This document shows, in pieces, positions 36,897-48,153 of a stretch of 64,000 bases of DNA. Each line of letters begins with the position of its first letter. Position 1 is the stretch's first letter. A program made the translations under genes and the position numbers. The notes below the pieces were generated by a model, which saw only the letters and a list, made by a program, of their open reading frames with translations, did not search any database and had not been told where the DNA came from. The stretch is from Carpediemonas membranifera (taxonomy: Eukaryota > Fornicata), in contig JAHDYR010000025.1 in the NCBI GenBank assembly GCA_019828565.1, positions 868,001 through 932,000 on the forward strand, written 5' to 3'.

Positions 36897-39800
36897 TTAT
36901 TCATCCCAGTCTGATTCAGATTCGCTCTCCGAATCCCCCTCAATCGCGTTCCTCCGCTTGCTCATCGCCTGGAACAGCTCCTTCGCGAGTGTAGACGAGT
37001 TCGACGCGTGTGATGGCTTACTCGTCTCCTCCTTCGCCACAGGCTTGAGGTTGAACGAGCCCGCCTTGATCTGACTCAAGAAGTCAACCTTGGCAGGGGC
37101 GGGGGCGGGGGTGCGCAGCTCAGACGGAGTAGACTTCATGCGGTCTCGCGCCGAGTTGATTTGGTCGAGGAGCGAGGCGGGGCGGCTAACCTGCGCGGCC
37201 TCTTGGTTGACTGGCTTCAACATAGACGCACCGCCACCGCTCTTGATCTGGTCAAGGAAGCTGGCGCGGCCGCCTGTGGGTGCGGGGGGCGTTGCTGGAG
37301 GCTTGGCGGCGGGCTTGAGGCCACCCGCCCCGCCCTGCCGGATCTGGTCGAGGAAGGACGCCTTGACTCCACCAGGGACTGCTGAGCCGCGGTCCTCGGC
37401 GTTGCTTGGGCCTGGAGGGGGTGGAGGACCACCGCTCTTGCCCGGGGGTGGGGGCGGTGGCGGCCCCCTTCCTGCAGGGCCTGACGTGGTTGGTCTCGGC
37501 CCGCTGCTCTCCACCACGGACGAGTTGTCTCTCCTCGCGTTGATCTGGTCGAGGAAAGACATGCCAGGCTTCGCTTTGGGCGCGGGTCTCGCCTTGGGCT
37601 TTGGCCCGCTGCTCTCAACGACAGACGAATCGTCTCTTCTTGCATTGATCTGATCAAGGAATGACATACCGGGCTTGGCTTTTGGCGCTGGCCTCGTGGT
37701 CGCGGCAGCCTGCGGTTTCGGTTTCGGTGCGGGCGGCGCTGGTGTGGAGTTTGGTGTCGCCGCGCCCTCGACAACGCACGAATCGTCCCGACGTGCATTG
37801 ATTTGGTCAAGCAGCGACATTCCAGCGGCGGGCCGCGGCCGGGGGAGGGTCTTTGCCGCAGCAGGAGCAGGCGGGGATGACGCTGCGGCGGTTCGCTTCG
37901 GCAGGGGCGGGGGGAGACCGCGGCTCGAGGGTGTGGCCGCAGGCGGGGTTGGGGGCACGGGCTTGAGTCGGCTGGGGCTCGGCTGCGGTGCTGCTGTCGC
38001 TGGGGTCGTCGGGGTTGAGGGGATGTCGTCCAGCAGCGACCTACCCCGTCTGGGCCGACGCATGGTGAATGACTTTCTCTTACTCACGGGATCCTCAGCC
38101 GTCTGCTTGCGGAGCATCTCTGGTGTGCACGATTCCGTGGTTGGCGCCCGCTCGAGGATGAGGGTCGGCATCTTATTGAGCTGGGCCGACCCGCTGGGCG
38201 CGTCAGCGTGCACACCGGCGGGAATTTCTTGGATAGGTAGGGGATCGCCTAGCATTTCCGGCGCGAGTGTCCGGATTACCGGAACTGGGATTGTGAGACC
38301 GGACACCACGGGCGGGATGACGGACGAGGCGCCTCTGGACGCGAGGATCGGCTTGACTCTACCCTTGATGACTTCCACCGTCTCCGGGGTGAGGGTGAGA
38401 TGGGTCTGCGCCTGGTCGGTGGTCATGGCCGCACGCAGACTCTTGGGTGCGGTCGGCGGGGGTGGCATACGACCTATCTGGGGCAGCAGCGCCTTGGCGT
38501 CGGATGCGAGGGCGAGGGAGCGCTCATCGAACATCTGTTTCCAGAACTCGCTGCCGTCGAGCGCTGCCTGGATACGTGCGACCGACGCTGGGTCTCGTTC
38601 CTTTCTACACGCCAGCGCCTGCTCGATCACGGCCACCACACATTGGCCGGCCTTCGGTGTCACGTGCTCCTCCTTTGACGCATCCCATGCTAGGGCAATG
38701 AGCGCCTGGATGAGTTTCTCTGACTGGGCGAGTGCGTCTTGGGATCTCATCGTGTTGGCAATGATAGCGATGATGAGATCGAGGAGCTTGGCATTGTAGT
38801 GTGCTGAGTTCAACTTCATCTTCACGGTCAGGCCGCCTTCGATGTTGACAGTACAGTCGACCGGGTCGAGCAGCAAGTCGAGGAAGTCGAAACGCATCAC
38901 CAAGGCCGCCCAGCCGTCCTGGGAACTGAGGGCGAAGAGCAGCTCGACTATGGCAACCACCGTCTCGCCCTCGCCGTCGTCCTCGACGAGGTTAGGGAAC
39001 AGCACCGAGAGGATCTCTTCCATGCCCTCGGAGGCAAGGATCTGCTGCGTGACCCTGGGGCACGAGAGCACGAGGATGGTCAGAGCCTGCACGGCCGTCT
39101 TCACCTCGGACATGGAGGCGTTGGGGTCCTTGAGGGCCTGACACAGTGCGGCAGTGAATCCCTCGGGGTCGGGCAGGGCTACGGCTGCTCTTCCGCTGTG
39201 GGAGTGGGCGACAAAGAGCGTGGCCGACACGTTAGCGAGCACGAAGTTCTTCCTCAACTGCGGATAGCGGACGTGTATGTCGAACGGCGAGGGCGTGTCC
39301 GCGATGAGCTCCACCGTCACGGGCGACGGGGCGCCGATCACTGGGAAGCCGAGCACGTCAAGCTCGCCCGTGAGTTCCTCTGCCAAACGATCCCTCATAC
39401 GCGGCTCCCAGTAGAGCGTGGCAGTGGTGCACGGCTTGGAGAAGAGGACGGGGATACTCTCGCGGACGTGGACGACGTGGTCGAGCACGGGGCCAGGGAG
39501 TAGACGCTCGAGGAGGGCCTGGGCCTGGGGCTGGTCCGCTGTCTTGGCCACAGCGAGGGCGCACAGACGGGCATGGCGGGTAGAGGCGTCTGGCCGGACG
39601 ACCTCGAGCACAAGGCGGAGGAGGGCGCCACTCTGGTACACAAACTCAGCGGCGATAGGCTGATCCGCCAGCTGACATAGAGCAGTAAGTGCGACCTCAG
39701 CCTCCGTCTCATCAAACGCAGTGGCAATGAGCACCGCAAGGACCTTCTTCACGTCTGTGGCTGGGAATACCGCCGCGTACCCGCCCAGCGCCTTGGTCAG

Positions 39801-42800
39801 TTGGACGAGCTCGAGGGTGACTGCGACCACGTGGCGACGGACAGACGCGGTCCCGAGGGCGTGCAGACTCGAGAGGCCGGCGAGGGCGTGGGAGCCTGCA
39901 AGGGCGTCAATGAGTGCCTCAGACCTTGGCTTGCTGCGGGACTCCGCAGTGAGGCGGATGGCGTTCGCTGCGGCGGCCAGCACCTGTAGCGTCCTGATTT
40001 CATCGGTTAGTGGCGAGCTCCGATTGAGTACAATGAACGATATGGCACCGAATATACCGGTGATGAACTGGCCGACGCCCTCGGGGCTCTGGAGCTGCTT
40101 GATGGCAGGGTCGACGGTTAATAGCATGCCCATGTATACATTAGCCACACGTAAATCAGGTACGAGGCTAGTAAAGTGGAATTCAGCGAGGGTCGGGTCG
40201 ACTTCACCTCTGACAGCGGCCTCGAGCACCCCCGCGACGTTTCCAGCCATGCTGCCGTGCCACACATGCTCTGGTGTGAGCGTGCATGTCATCAGTGCCC
40301 TCAGCACTCTGGTTGTCGACTCAGACGTCACCGCACCGCCCATGAGCTGGGTGATCATTGGTGGGACGGCGCGGTCCATGAGGTTACGGCAGGCGTCGTC
40401 CTTGAGACGAAGGGTGAGTACGGTGAACGCGGCACGGAGGGCGAGGGCGTGATTGAAGGCGATGGCCTTGGCGGAGGCCTCTCCCTTGGCCCGCTTGCCC
40501 TTCTTCTTCTTCTCCTTCTTATCTGGGGGCGCATCTGCCGTTTCGATGCTGAAGAAGAACATGAAGCGGACCATCATGAGGAGCAGGCCGCTGTCGATGA
40601 AGAGGGAGACATCGTCGAGCTTCCTGGCCAGCTGCATCGCCATGAACACGACGTGCTTGGTGATCATACTCGGATGCTTCCCAGCGAACGTCTCGAGGCG
40701 CGCACAGGCGCCGAGGAGGCCGAACAGCTCGGGCTGGAGCGACAAGGCGGACCCGGCCTCGTTGACGAGCATGTGAAGGCACCGCAGCGTCTCCATGAGG
40801 AGAGCACGGGCCTGGAAGTCGGTGATACCCTGCTCGGCAAAAGACATGGCCAGCTTGACGAGCGGCTCGTACACGATGCTCAGAGCAGACGCGCAGTTCG
40901 CCTTAGAGTGCTCGCATAGGGCGTCTATAGTCATGATGGCAGCACCCGCGACGGATGCCTGAAGTGGGAGCGCGGCGGCGAGGGTCTGGAACCACTGGGC
41001 TGGGGCATTGGCCCATTGCCTGGACGCCTCGGGCACCTGGCTGCCGGGGTCCGCAGTCAGTCGGGCACGTGCGGGTTGGGGCGAGGCGAGGTCGATGAGA
41101 ACTCGGGCGAAGCCTAGCAGACGCATGAGGTCGTCCGGGCCGAGCTTGGGGCTGACAACCTCCATGGTGAGGGCGAGGTAGCGTACCGCCCCGCCGTCGT
41201 CAAGGATGTCGGCCATGGCGCTGGGGATGTCCTGATATGTCCGACCAGATGCCACAGCAAGCGCCACATCGACAAACACGTCGCCGACTCTCAGTACGCC
41301 CGAGTGGAAGCCCCTAGAGAGGTCTGGGCAGACGAACTCTGGGGGATCGGCCTCGGGCTTGGTGACCACAGCCTCGATATACGGCGCCATGGTCACAAGG
41401 AGATCCGTGAGGAGGATGTCGCGTTGCTCGGGTCCCCAGACGATCCGTGGGTGCTGGATCGGTTTCTCGGCAGAGAAGCAGCGTGCGAAGGCTTCTTCCG
41501 GAGAGTCGTCGGCGCAGAAGTAAGGACGTTCACCCGTCCCGTCGAGAAGGCCGACCATGTAGGCGGGGAGCAGCTTGGGTACGGCTGCAGCGTGGCCGAG
41601 GTCCAGCATCTTCTTCAGAACCGTGGCGATGGCCAAGGCGTTCGCAGTGCCGTTGTACAGCAGCAGTGTCTCGGGCAAGTGCTGAGCCGCGAGCACACCG
41701 AGAGCTGCCTCGTTGTTGTGGGCGAGGGAGGTGAACAGGATGAGCATGTCTCCAATGCGGTCGTCCAGTGCGTCCTCCTCGGGGCCTGCGGCGCTGTTCC
41801 GCTCTGATATGAACCACAACAGCGTCCTGGTAAGCACGGCGAGTCGGTCCAAGTGGCCTACGATACGCTTGGCCTGCGGGGCTGGGACAAGGGTCCTGCC
41901 TGCCGCGTCGACGCCGGGGTTGGCTTGAATGATCGGCACAGTGATGCCGACGATCAGGGCAGTCAGCGCGGTGTGGGAGACAGCGTCCAGCTCGAGTCCC
42001 CACTTGCTGAGGACAGTCTCAACGTCGCTAACCTTCGATCCGTGGGTGAACGAGGCGTGCAAGATCTTGAACAGCGCCTCTAGGGCCCCAGACCGTGTGA
42101 ACTCCTGCATCTGGGCCGAGCTCTGGCGGGCTGGGGCAGAGAGCAGGGCCGAGTGGACCAGCGAGACGTTGACGAGGACGAAAGTCCACGTGTCAGCCGA
42201 GGGGTCAGCCTCGTATCCGCGGTAGGCCTCTTGGAGGAGCACGCAGAGGGTTGTAAAACGGGGGAAGGGGCCGATGTCGAAGAAGAAGAGGCGGTACACA
42301 GTCTCGATGCACGCCAGGTGCTGGGCTCTGAGGCCTAGGGCTGCAGTGACGAACATGGAGTCGAATGTGTCGTATAGCAGCTGCTCGGCACCGTATTCCC
42401 GGACAGACCGGACGAGTTCGACCTCGGGGGTAACTGTCTTCTGGTCCGGTGCACGCTTACGACGTCTCTTAGATCCTGTTCCGGCCTCTGTCTGCACGTT
42501 GAGCAGCTCCACGACACTGTCGAGCGGCTGGAGTTTGCTTCTCAACGCTGTAAGGAAGAATGGACCGACGTTGGCCTGCCGAGACAGCGACTGGTACTCG
42601 ACGAAGAATTCATCCCCGTTCCACACTACCCCCTCGCCTGCGGCCTCGAGGGCCGTGATCTCGTGCTGTATGGCACCGCACAGGTCCATACGGGCCTTGG
42701 CGTGCCACTCGACCATAGCCGTGGAGAGGTCTCGTTGGATCAGATACATGAAGAGAGCCCAGCAGGCCTGGTCGTCGGGGAAGGCGGGGGCGGCATCGGC

Positions 42801-44829
42801 GGGGGGAACGGCGACGTTGTCGTCGAAGAGGGAGGATGCTCGGCCGTCCAGGACGGCGGTGAGGGCGGCGGGGAAGACGTTGCGGAGCATCTGCATATTG
42901 CTGGCGTGGTTATGACAGAGGAAGGCCAGCAGCTGCGCCGAGGCCGCTCGCTGTAAATCTGACACGCCATCAAAAAGCTGACCGAGGTGGTAAATGATAA
43001 GACCACTCTCCCTGGCCTGCTGCCTAATCACATCGGCACTCGAGCTGGTGTACAGGAGCAGACGGACGAGCATGCAGGCAAGGCGGCGGACGCCGTGGCA
43101 GTCGGCCCGGGTGAGGGCGAGGAGCTCGTCGAGGCTGTTATGGAGGGCCACAGAGAGCGTCGAGAGGTCGGATTCAGAGGTCTTATGGCCGTCTGCCTGG
43201 GCAAGCTCGACGAGTATGAGCAGGATAGTCTGTTTGACCACCTTTGACACAGTAGATTTGAGCATGCTCATCAAGGTCTCGAGCAAGTCGCTGCTGAGCA
43301 ATGCGGTGCGGGCCGCCGCCTCCTTAGCCCGCCCCTTAGCGTCGATGAGACAGAGTGCACGGCGTACGAGAAGGAGGACGTGCAGCTGGCTCTCCGGGGC
43401 GGCGTCTTCGAGCACGGAGTTGAGCCACTTGCCGCGGGTGGGGGTTGCGAAAGCGCCAAACATGTCCTTGTTGCCCAGTGCGATAGAGAGGGCGGCGCAT
43501 ACGAGGCCGCAGTCCTCGTACGAGTGGTGCACCGCGACGTCTAGACACTTGACGAGCTTACTAAGGAGGTCCTTGGCCCGGTCCTTCCCCCCGATGACAT
43601 GGCCGCCCAGGCCGTTGATCAGACGGCCGATGACGCCTCTATGGACCTCCTCAAGCACCCCACTCGGGTCTGGGAGGTCTGCGATGGCTGCTACGTACAG
43701 CCCTTCGTTCACCGTGTCCGGGGCCGGCATGCCCGTGTTGCCGATCGTCAGGGCGGGGTCCAGGGGCGTCGCGAGGACGGAGATGTCGGGCATGACCTCG
43801 AGTAGGGCTGCCATGAGTGCGTCGGCCTCGGCCTCGTCGCGTGTGGCGACTCGCGTGCGGCGTGTGTCCCAGCCGGCGGTGCACCAGTCGACTACAACAT
43901 GCGGCTGCTCGTCCTGGCGCTCCATGGTGATCGCGCGCGCGGCAGAGAGTGGCAGGGACCGTCTAATCATCCGATCAGCGGGCAGGCGCTCGATGATGAC
44001 GTTTGGGGTCAGGAGCAGTGTGACAGGTTTCACCCGACCCGACCTGGATATGCGGTTGACTGTCGCCTCAAACAGCGGGGCGCCGTCTACCTTGCACGAA
44101 GCCCTGGTGAGCTGCAAGTAGTTGGTGAGGGGCAGGGGCCTCTGGGTCAGTTCGAGCTTGGCATGGATGCGGGCCATCTCCGTCATCGCCAGGACGATGT
44201 CCTCTACCATACCGTCCCTGCATGACAGCCTGATCGTTCTACTCGGGTGTTTTCCAGGGCATTCGAGCTGCAGCACGAGGATTCGCTCAGTCTCAGCCCC
44301 GTCGGCCTCAGAGTCCGAGTCGGAGTCCGAGTCCTCTGCAGACTCGACTGTGAGGACGTATGCGATCTCGTTGAACCGCACCAGGGGCGTGTTGTTGAGC
44401 TGCAGGCCCGTGCCGTTCACGGTGAGAGTGGAGTTAGCAGAGCGCTTGCCGGTGCCAGAAACACGGCGGACGGTGTAGGATGAGGTCTTGGGGGCGTCGG
44501 CTGGGCATTTGGAGTAGTACTCCTCGAGAGCACGTACGACGAATGCGTTTCTGTGGATCTGGCTGGGGAAAGAGTAGAGACATCCTCCAAATTTCGCCGT
44601 GAGCGAGTCCTTTGGGGTTATCTTCAGACTCTTCCTAAATGATTCCCATTGGATCGCCATCTGTGTGCTGTGTGTCCTCTCGCGGCCAAACTCGTCAAGG
44701 ATTGCAATCCCGTCCGACCTGCCCTCTAAGATCACTGGTTTTGCGCGGATTTTCTTCTTTCTCGTTGCTCTATGTAACAAGACCAAGGTTATTAACGTAC
44801 CGAAACGAGAAGAGACGATCCTCAAACAT
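36897..44829 (-). CDS. RME-8/DNAJC13-like giant protein without J domain, fused to a WASP-type PRD-WH2-C-A module
   Basis: About 2,633 aa after splicing a 31-nt intron (44770-44800); the start ATG at 44829 (MFEDRLFSFR) is 15 nt from a GCATAAAGTGC motif. The N-terminal ~370 aa match the RME-8 PH-like region (AKPVILEGRSDG, LPLTNYLQL). RME-8 landmarks follow (WNGDEFFVEYQSL, IVWGPEQRDILLTDLL, LYWEPRMRD, VLANVSATLFV) amid Armadillo-like helices. No J domain or HPD motif is seen where RME-8 has one. The tail has poly-proline (PPPPPPP near 37450) and seven WH2-like motifs (S-F/L-L-D-Q-I) between 37040 and 37822. It ends with a central helix LFQAMSKRRNAI and an acidic Trp end SESESDWDE, the C and A of Arp2/3 activators. 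Likely an endosomal actin nucleation factor. Confidence 0.85.
44770..44800 (-). other. 31-nt spliceosomal-type intron
   Basis: In sense it begins GTACGTTAATAAC and ends TTACATAG. Removal joins MFEDRLFSF-R to ATRKKKIRAKP in frame with the giant ORF and places the start just below the GCATAAAGTGC motif. Without splicing, the ORF would start upstream of that motif and translate it. Confidence 0.75.
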
Positions 44830-45297
44830 CGTCGGTGTGTTGCGGCATAAAGTGCGAACGCACTCAAGGACTGACACGGACGGAATGCTGCACGCTCTTC
44901 CATATACCATGGTATGTCTAACAAAGTGACTTTGTAGTGTCCCTTCATCGGATCCCATTTGGGAGATCCAATCTCACCTGCGGGCATGAAGGAATGAAGG
45001 AAGGAATGCCCCTGCCACATGTCGATGGCCTGGCATGATACAGTCGGCATAGCACTATACTCCGTCGCTGCTGCTGTGTTACTGACCATCGTTGACTCGG
45101 TCTGCTCACCAATCGTGACTCACGATGGTCCCCTCGAGTGTGGGGTTGAGTTCAGTGAGGGTCTTCCATCTCTGCTGTGTCGAAGATGCCATTAGACAAT
45201 CGACAGACTGAGGCGTCACGGAGCTTGTTGGGCTGTCTTCTTTGAGACAACATTGTCAGCGCTGGCGGAGTCGACTCGCGGCAGAGGTGATAATCGT
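44830..45297. other. Intergenic region, promoter side of the giant gene
   Basis: About 470 nt between two genes on the minus strand. Apart from the promoter-like motif at 44845 I see no feature. Confidence 0.5.
44845..44855 (-). promoter_or_regulatory. GCATAAAGTGC core-promoter-like motif (giant RME-8/WASP gene)
   Basis: One mismatch to the consensus 11-mer, 15 nt upstream of the inferred ATG at 44829. Confidence 0.5.
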
Positions 45298-46963
45298 TTA
45301 CTGCTGGGCCCACGGGTTGATGTCGACTGGGATGATCCCATAGTGCGAAACAGGCGCTTTGCACTTGACCAGCTTAGCCACCCCATCTGACACCGTCTTC
45401 GCCTCAAACCACTGGCCGGTGATGTTGCGGAATGAGAGGGTGTATCTGCCGCTAACCTGCCTTCTGTCAAAAGCCGTCGCCTCAAAGGGCACGCTGTAAT
45501 GTTTGTCACGGTTGCGCATGTGAGTGCGGCCCTCAGTGACCCAGATAAGAACGTATCCACAATAGAACCCCCTGACCTTCTCTCGGAAGCGGAGCGGGGT
45601 GGCTGTGAGGCACTTGTCGCCCTCGCTGTACCCATGCAGCAGGCCCGACTGGGCGATATGAGGGAGAACTTCGCCGGCGAAGAGCAGCTGACGGCCGCTG
45701 AGGAAGTAATTGAAGGTATTATCTAGCCCAATGCTTGGTATCCGGTCGACCCTGAAGGGCAGCTCCTCGAAGCCGGTCATCTCGTTCTCGTGACCGAGTC
45801 CCAACCGGCCATACCGATTGTCACCGCTGATCACCTGCCGATCGCCCATGGAGAGGATGACAGTCCAGTTGCAATGCATGATGTGATCTGGGACAAAGCC
45901 AGCGGGCACGGCGACTGGGTGGAAGCGTTCGGTGTTCGCCTCGACTGGGCCGACATACCTTCTTGGACCCTCACCAGCCATGACAGTGCCGACCGGGGTG
46001 AGTATGAACGTCTGCCATCTCTCCATCGACAAATCGGTCACCACCCTGTGCTTCTCCCAGGGGGGCAGGCTGGCCTCGAGCTTGGCGACCTTGGGGCAGG
46101 CGGGGAAGGTGAGGCGGGTCGGGTCGACGAACCCAGATGACTGGAACCCCAGCTCACCATTGTAGCAAGCGCCCCAGCCCCACAGACCCTTGGGCGTCCT
46201 GGCGATGAGGGTGGTCCAGTCGCTGTAGACCTTGAGGGCCCTGGGCATCCTGGCCCTGGTGAGGGCGGTGCGGTGCATCGTGTCGAACATGAAGAGTCGG
46301 CCCATGTACATGCGGTGGTGGTAACATCCGTAACAGTTACCACACTCATCCTCGTCACTGCACTGATAGCTCTCGCCGTCCTTCTCGGCGACGTTCAGCG
46401 TGAAGAAGAACTTGCGGCAGAGGAACCAGAGGCACTTGGCCTCGGGCGTGAGAGCCTTGCGGATCTTGTCGTACATCTCGGTCTCATCTGGCCACTTCTC
46501 TCGAGCCTCGTTCAGCACCCTGTCCTCGAGGTCGGGGTTGGCCCCGCCACCCAGCAGACACGCCCACACCGCGCCCTGGTTCAGCGTGTGCATGGCGATC
46601 GGGAGCTCCTCGCCGTCCGCGAGCTCGACGTTCATGGACAGCGGGGGGCCGCTGGTGAGGATCGAGCAGGCGCGGTCGAGGAGGGCTTGCGCGGATGGTT
46701 CGAGAAGGTGGATCTTGCAGAGCGTGGCGAGGAGGGATTCGAGAATTGCCATCCTTCGGCGCGTCTGTGGTTGTATGATTGTGGATAAACGTCCTTAATG
46801 CGTTCAGCACGCCAGATCTGAGCGGGATTTCCTCATTGAAGTGACGCTGGTACGCGCAGGCGATGAGCGAGGGGATGTCGCCTGCGATGCTGCTCGTGGC
46901 CGTTATTGAGAGCCGATGGGGCGCTATCAGCGCCTCTCGCGTCTTTTTGCTTCCATTGCTCAT
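45298..46963 (-). pseudogene. RCC1-like family, B-type, frameshifted copy (B3)
   Basis: The start at 46963 (MSNGSKKTREALIAPHRL) matches B1. The frame breaks at 46741-46744, where GAGA replaces GAGAGA of B1 (2-nt deletion in a GA repeat). The rest (LESLLATLCKI... to PVDINPWAQQ) is a 484-aa open frame carrying all blades. The upstream flank is similar to that of B2 (GCATGGG/GTTGCTTGGCAACG), so the duplication included the promoter. Confidence 0.85.
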
Positions 46964-47340
46964 GTCGTTCGTTCGTTGCCAAGCAACTCCAGCGAGTCGG
47001 ACACGCGCCCCGCAGTGCCCATGCCCCAGGCCCAGTGGTCAGAAGAAGAAGCTCTGCCCCAACAAACGCCTGCTCGGCACGTCAAAGAGAGAAACCCCAG
47101 TATGCTCCATGACGTTGACTGTCCCCGCCATCCGACCTGAGCTGCGTTCTCAGGGGCCACCCTGAGGTCACACTAAGTCGACAAACGAACAACGACAACG
47201 ACAGATGGTGCTTTATCAACGTGAGCTGCCCTGCGCCCACTCGAACACGCCCGAGTCTCTGAGTCGTGTGCTATCAATATACTGCTCCAGCAAATCACTG
47301 GTATGTTATAGTAAATGATGTAGACGTCTAATAAATGGCT
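46964..47340. other. Intergenic region with RCC1 B-type 5' flank
   Basis: The part nearest 46964 is homologous to the 5' flank of copy B2 (35060-35164, reverse orientation), including an AGTTGCTTGGCAACG inverted repeat. Nothing else is recognised up to the coiled-coil gene stop at 47341. Confidence 0.5.
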
Positions 47341-48012
47341 TCACTTATGGCTGAGCATGTCGATGAGCCCCCTCTGCTCATGGGCCAGCCTCGTCATCTC
47401 AGTGAGACTCGCCTTCAGTCGCTTGACCTCGGCCTTGGCCTTTCTCAGCGCTTCCTTGATCGGCTGTCTGGCGTTTTGCCTCGCCTTGAGCATGGCTGCC
47501 ACCCTGTCCCTGTCCCGCCTGAGCTCGCGGCTGGTCTCTCTCTCCACGTCAAGCTGGGACCTCAGCTGCCTCGCAGTCGCCTCAAGGTTCCTGATGTGGT
47601 GCTCATCGAACCTTGGCGCCGGAGACCTGCTCCGGGACCGACGGCGACGGCCCGTGGGAGGTCGGGAGGGCGTGGATGGTTTGCTTGGGGTCTTGTACTT
47701 CCTGTCAGCTCTCTCCACGTCTGTTTTGATCTTGGCGAGGTGGGATTGGAGTGAGGCGAGCTGGGCATCAAAGTCGGACGACATGTGGTCTCCAAACTGC
47801 TCTAGCGCGGGAATTTCTTCTTCCAGAGCAGATTCATCTACAGAGAAGGCATAGGATGAGTGAACTGAAGATTCGTCGATCGAGACGTCAGAACCGGGGC
47901 TCGAGGGTGAAGGGGAATGAAATGAGACGCCGGGAGCCGAATTGCTGACCGATTCTCCAAACTCGCCCAGTTTTTGATCGAGTAAGCTATTCAATCTCGC
48001 GCGAATGTCCAT
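47341..48012 (-). CDS. Coiled-coil protein, unknown function
   Basis: 223 aa from the ATG at 48012. Residues 1-100 are acidic and serine-rich, with an N-terminal MDIRARLNSLLDQKLGEF helix. Residues 105-135 are basic with an RS-like patch (GRRRRSRSRSPAP). Residues 135-220 form a long charged coiled coil (LEATARQLRSQLDVERE, LRKAKAEVKRLKASL). There is no catalytic motif. A structural or RNA-associated role is possible but unproven. GCAGTTTATGC, the reverse complement of the promoter-like motif, lies 30 nt upstream. Confidence 0.75.
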   Translation of the reverse strand: MDIRARLNSLLDQKLGEFGESVSNSAPGVSFHSPSPSSPGSDVSIDESSVHSSYAFSVDESALEEEIPALEQFGDHMSSDFDAQLASLQSHLAKIKTDVERADRKYKTPSKPSTPSRPPTGRRRRSRSRSPAPRFDEHHIRNLEATARQLRSQLDVERETSRELRRDRDRVAAMLKARQNARQPIKEALRKAKAEVKRLKASLTEMTRLAHEQRGLIDMLSHK

Positions 48013-48041
48013 GGTTACCGTTATCCGCTGTCTTTCTAGGT

Positions 48042-48052
48042 GCAGTTTATGC
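48042..48052 (-). promoter_or_regulatory. Core-promoter-like motif in opposite orientation (coiled-coil gene)
   Basis: GCAGTTTATGC on the plus strand, i.e. GCATAAACTGC on the coding strand, 30 nt upstream of the ATG at 48012. Confidence 0.5.
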
Positions 48053-48153
48053 GGAAATTTGTGATAAGTTTCAGCACTCCCGATGGTGTAGGTGCGGCAG
48101 TAATAAGCCCAGCCTACTCGCTTGACCGTCTAAATGACACGAAAATCGAAATT

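Noticed and set aside
37090-44121. Several plus-strand frames of 100-375 codons opposite the giant gene
   Set aside because: All are reverse-frame shadows of a GC-rich coding region with recognisable RME-8 and WH2 motifs.
45089-45090. Start of the giant gene at 45089
   Set aside because: The open frame up to 45089 would translate the promoter-like box at 44845 and the intron. The spliced start at 44829 uses consensus splice ends and the motif geometry of other genes.
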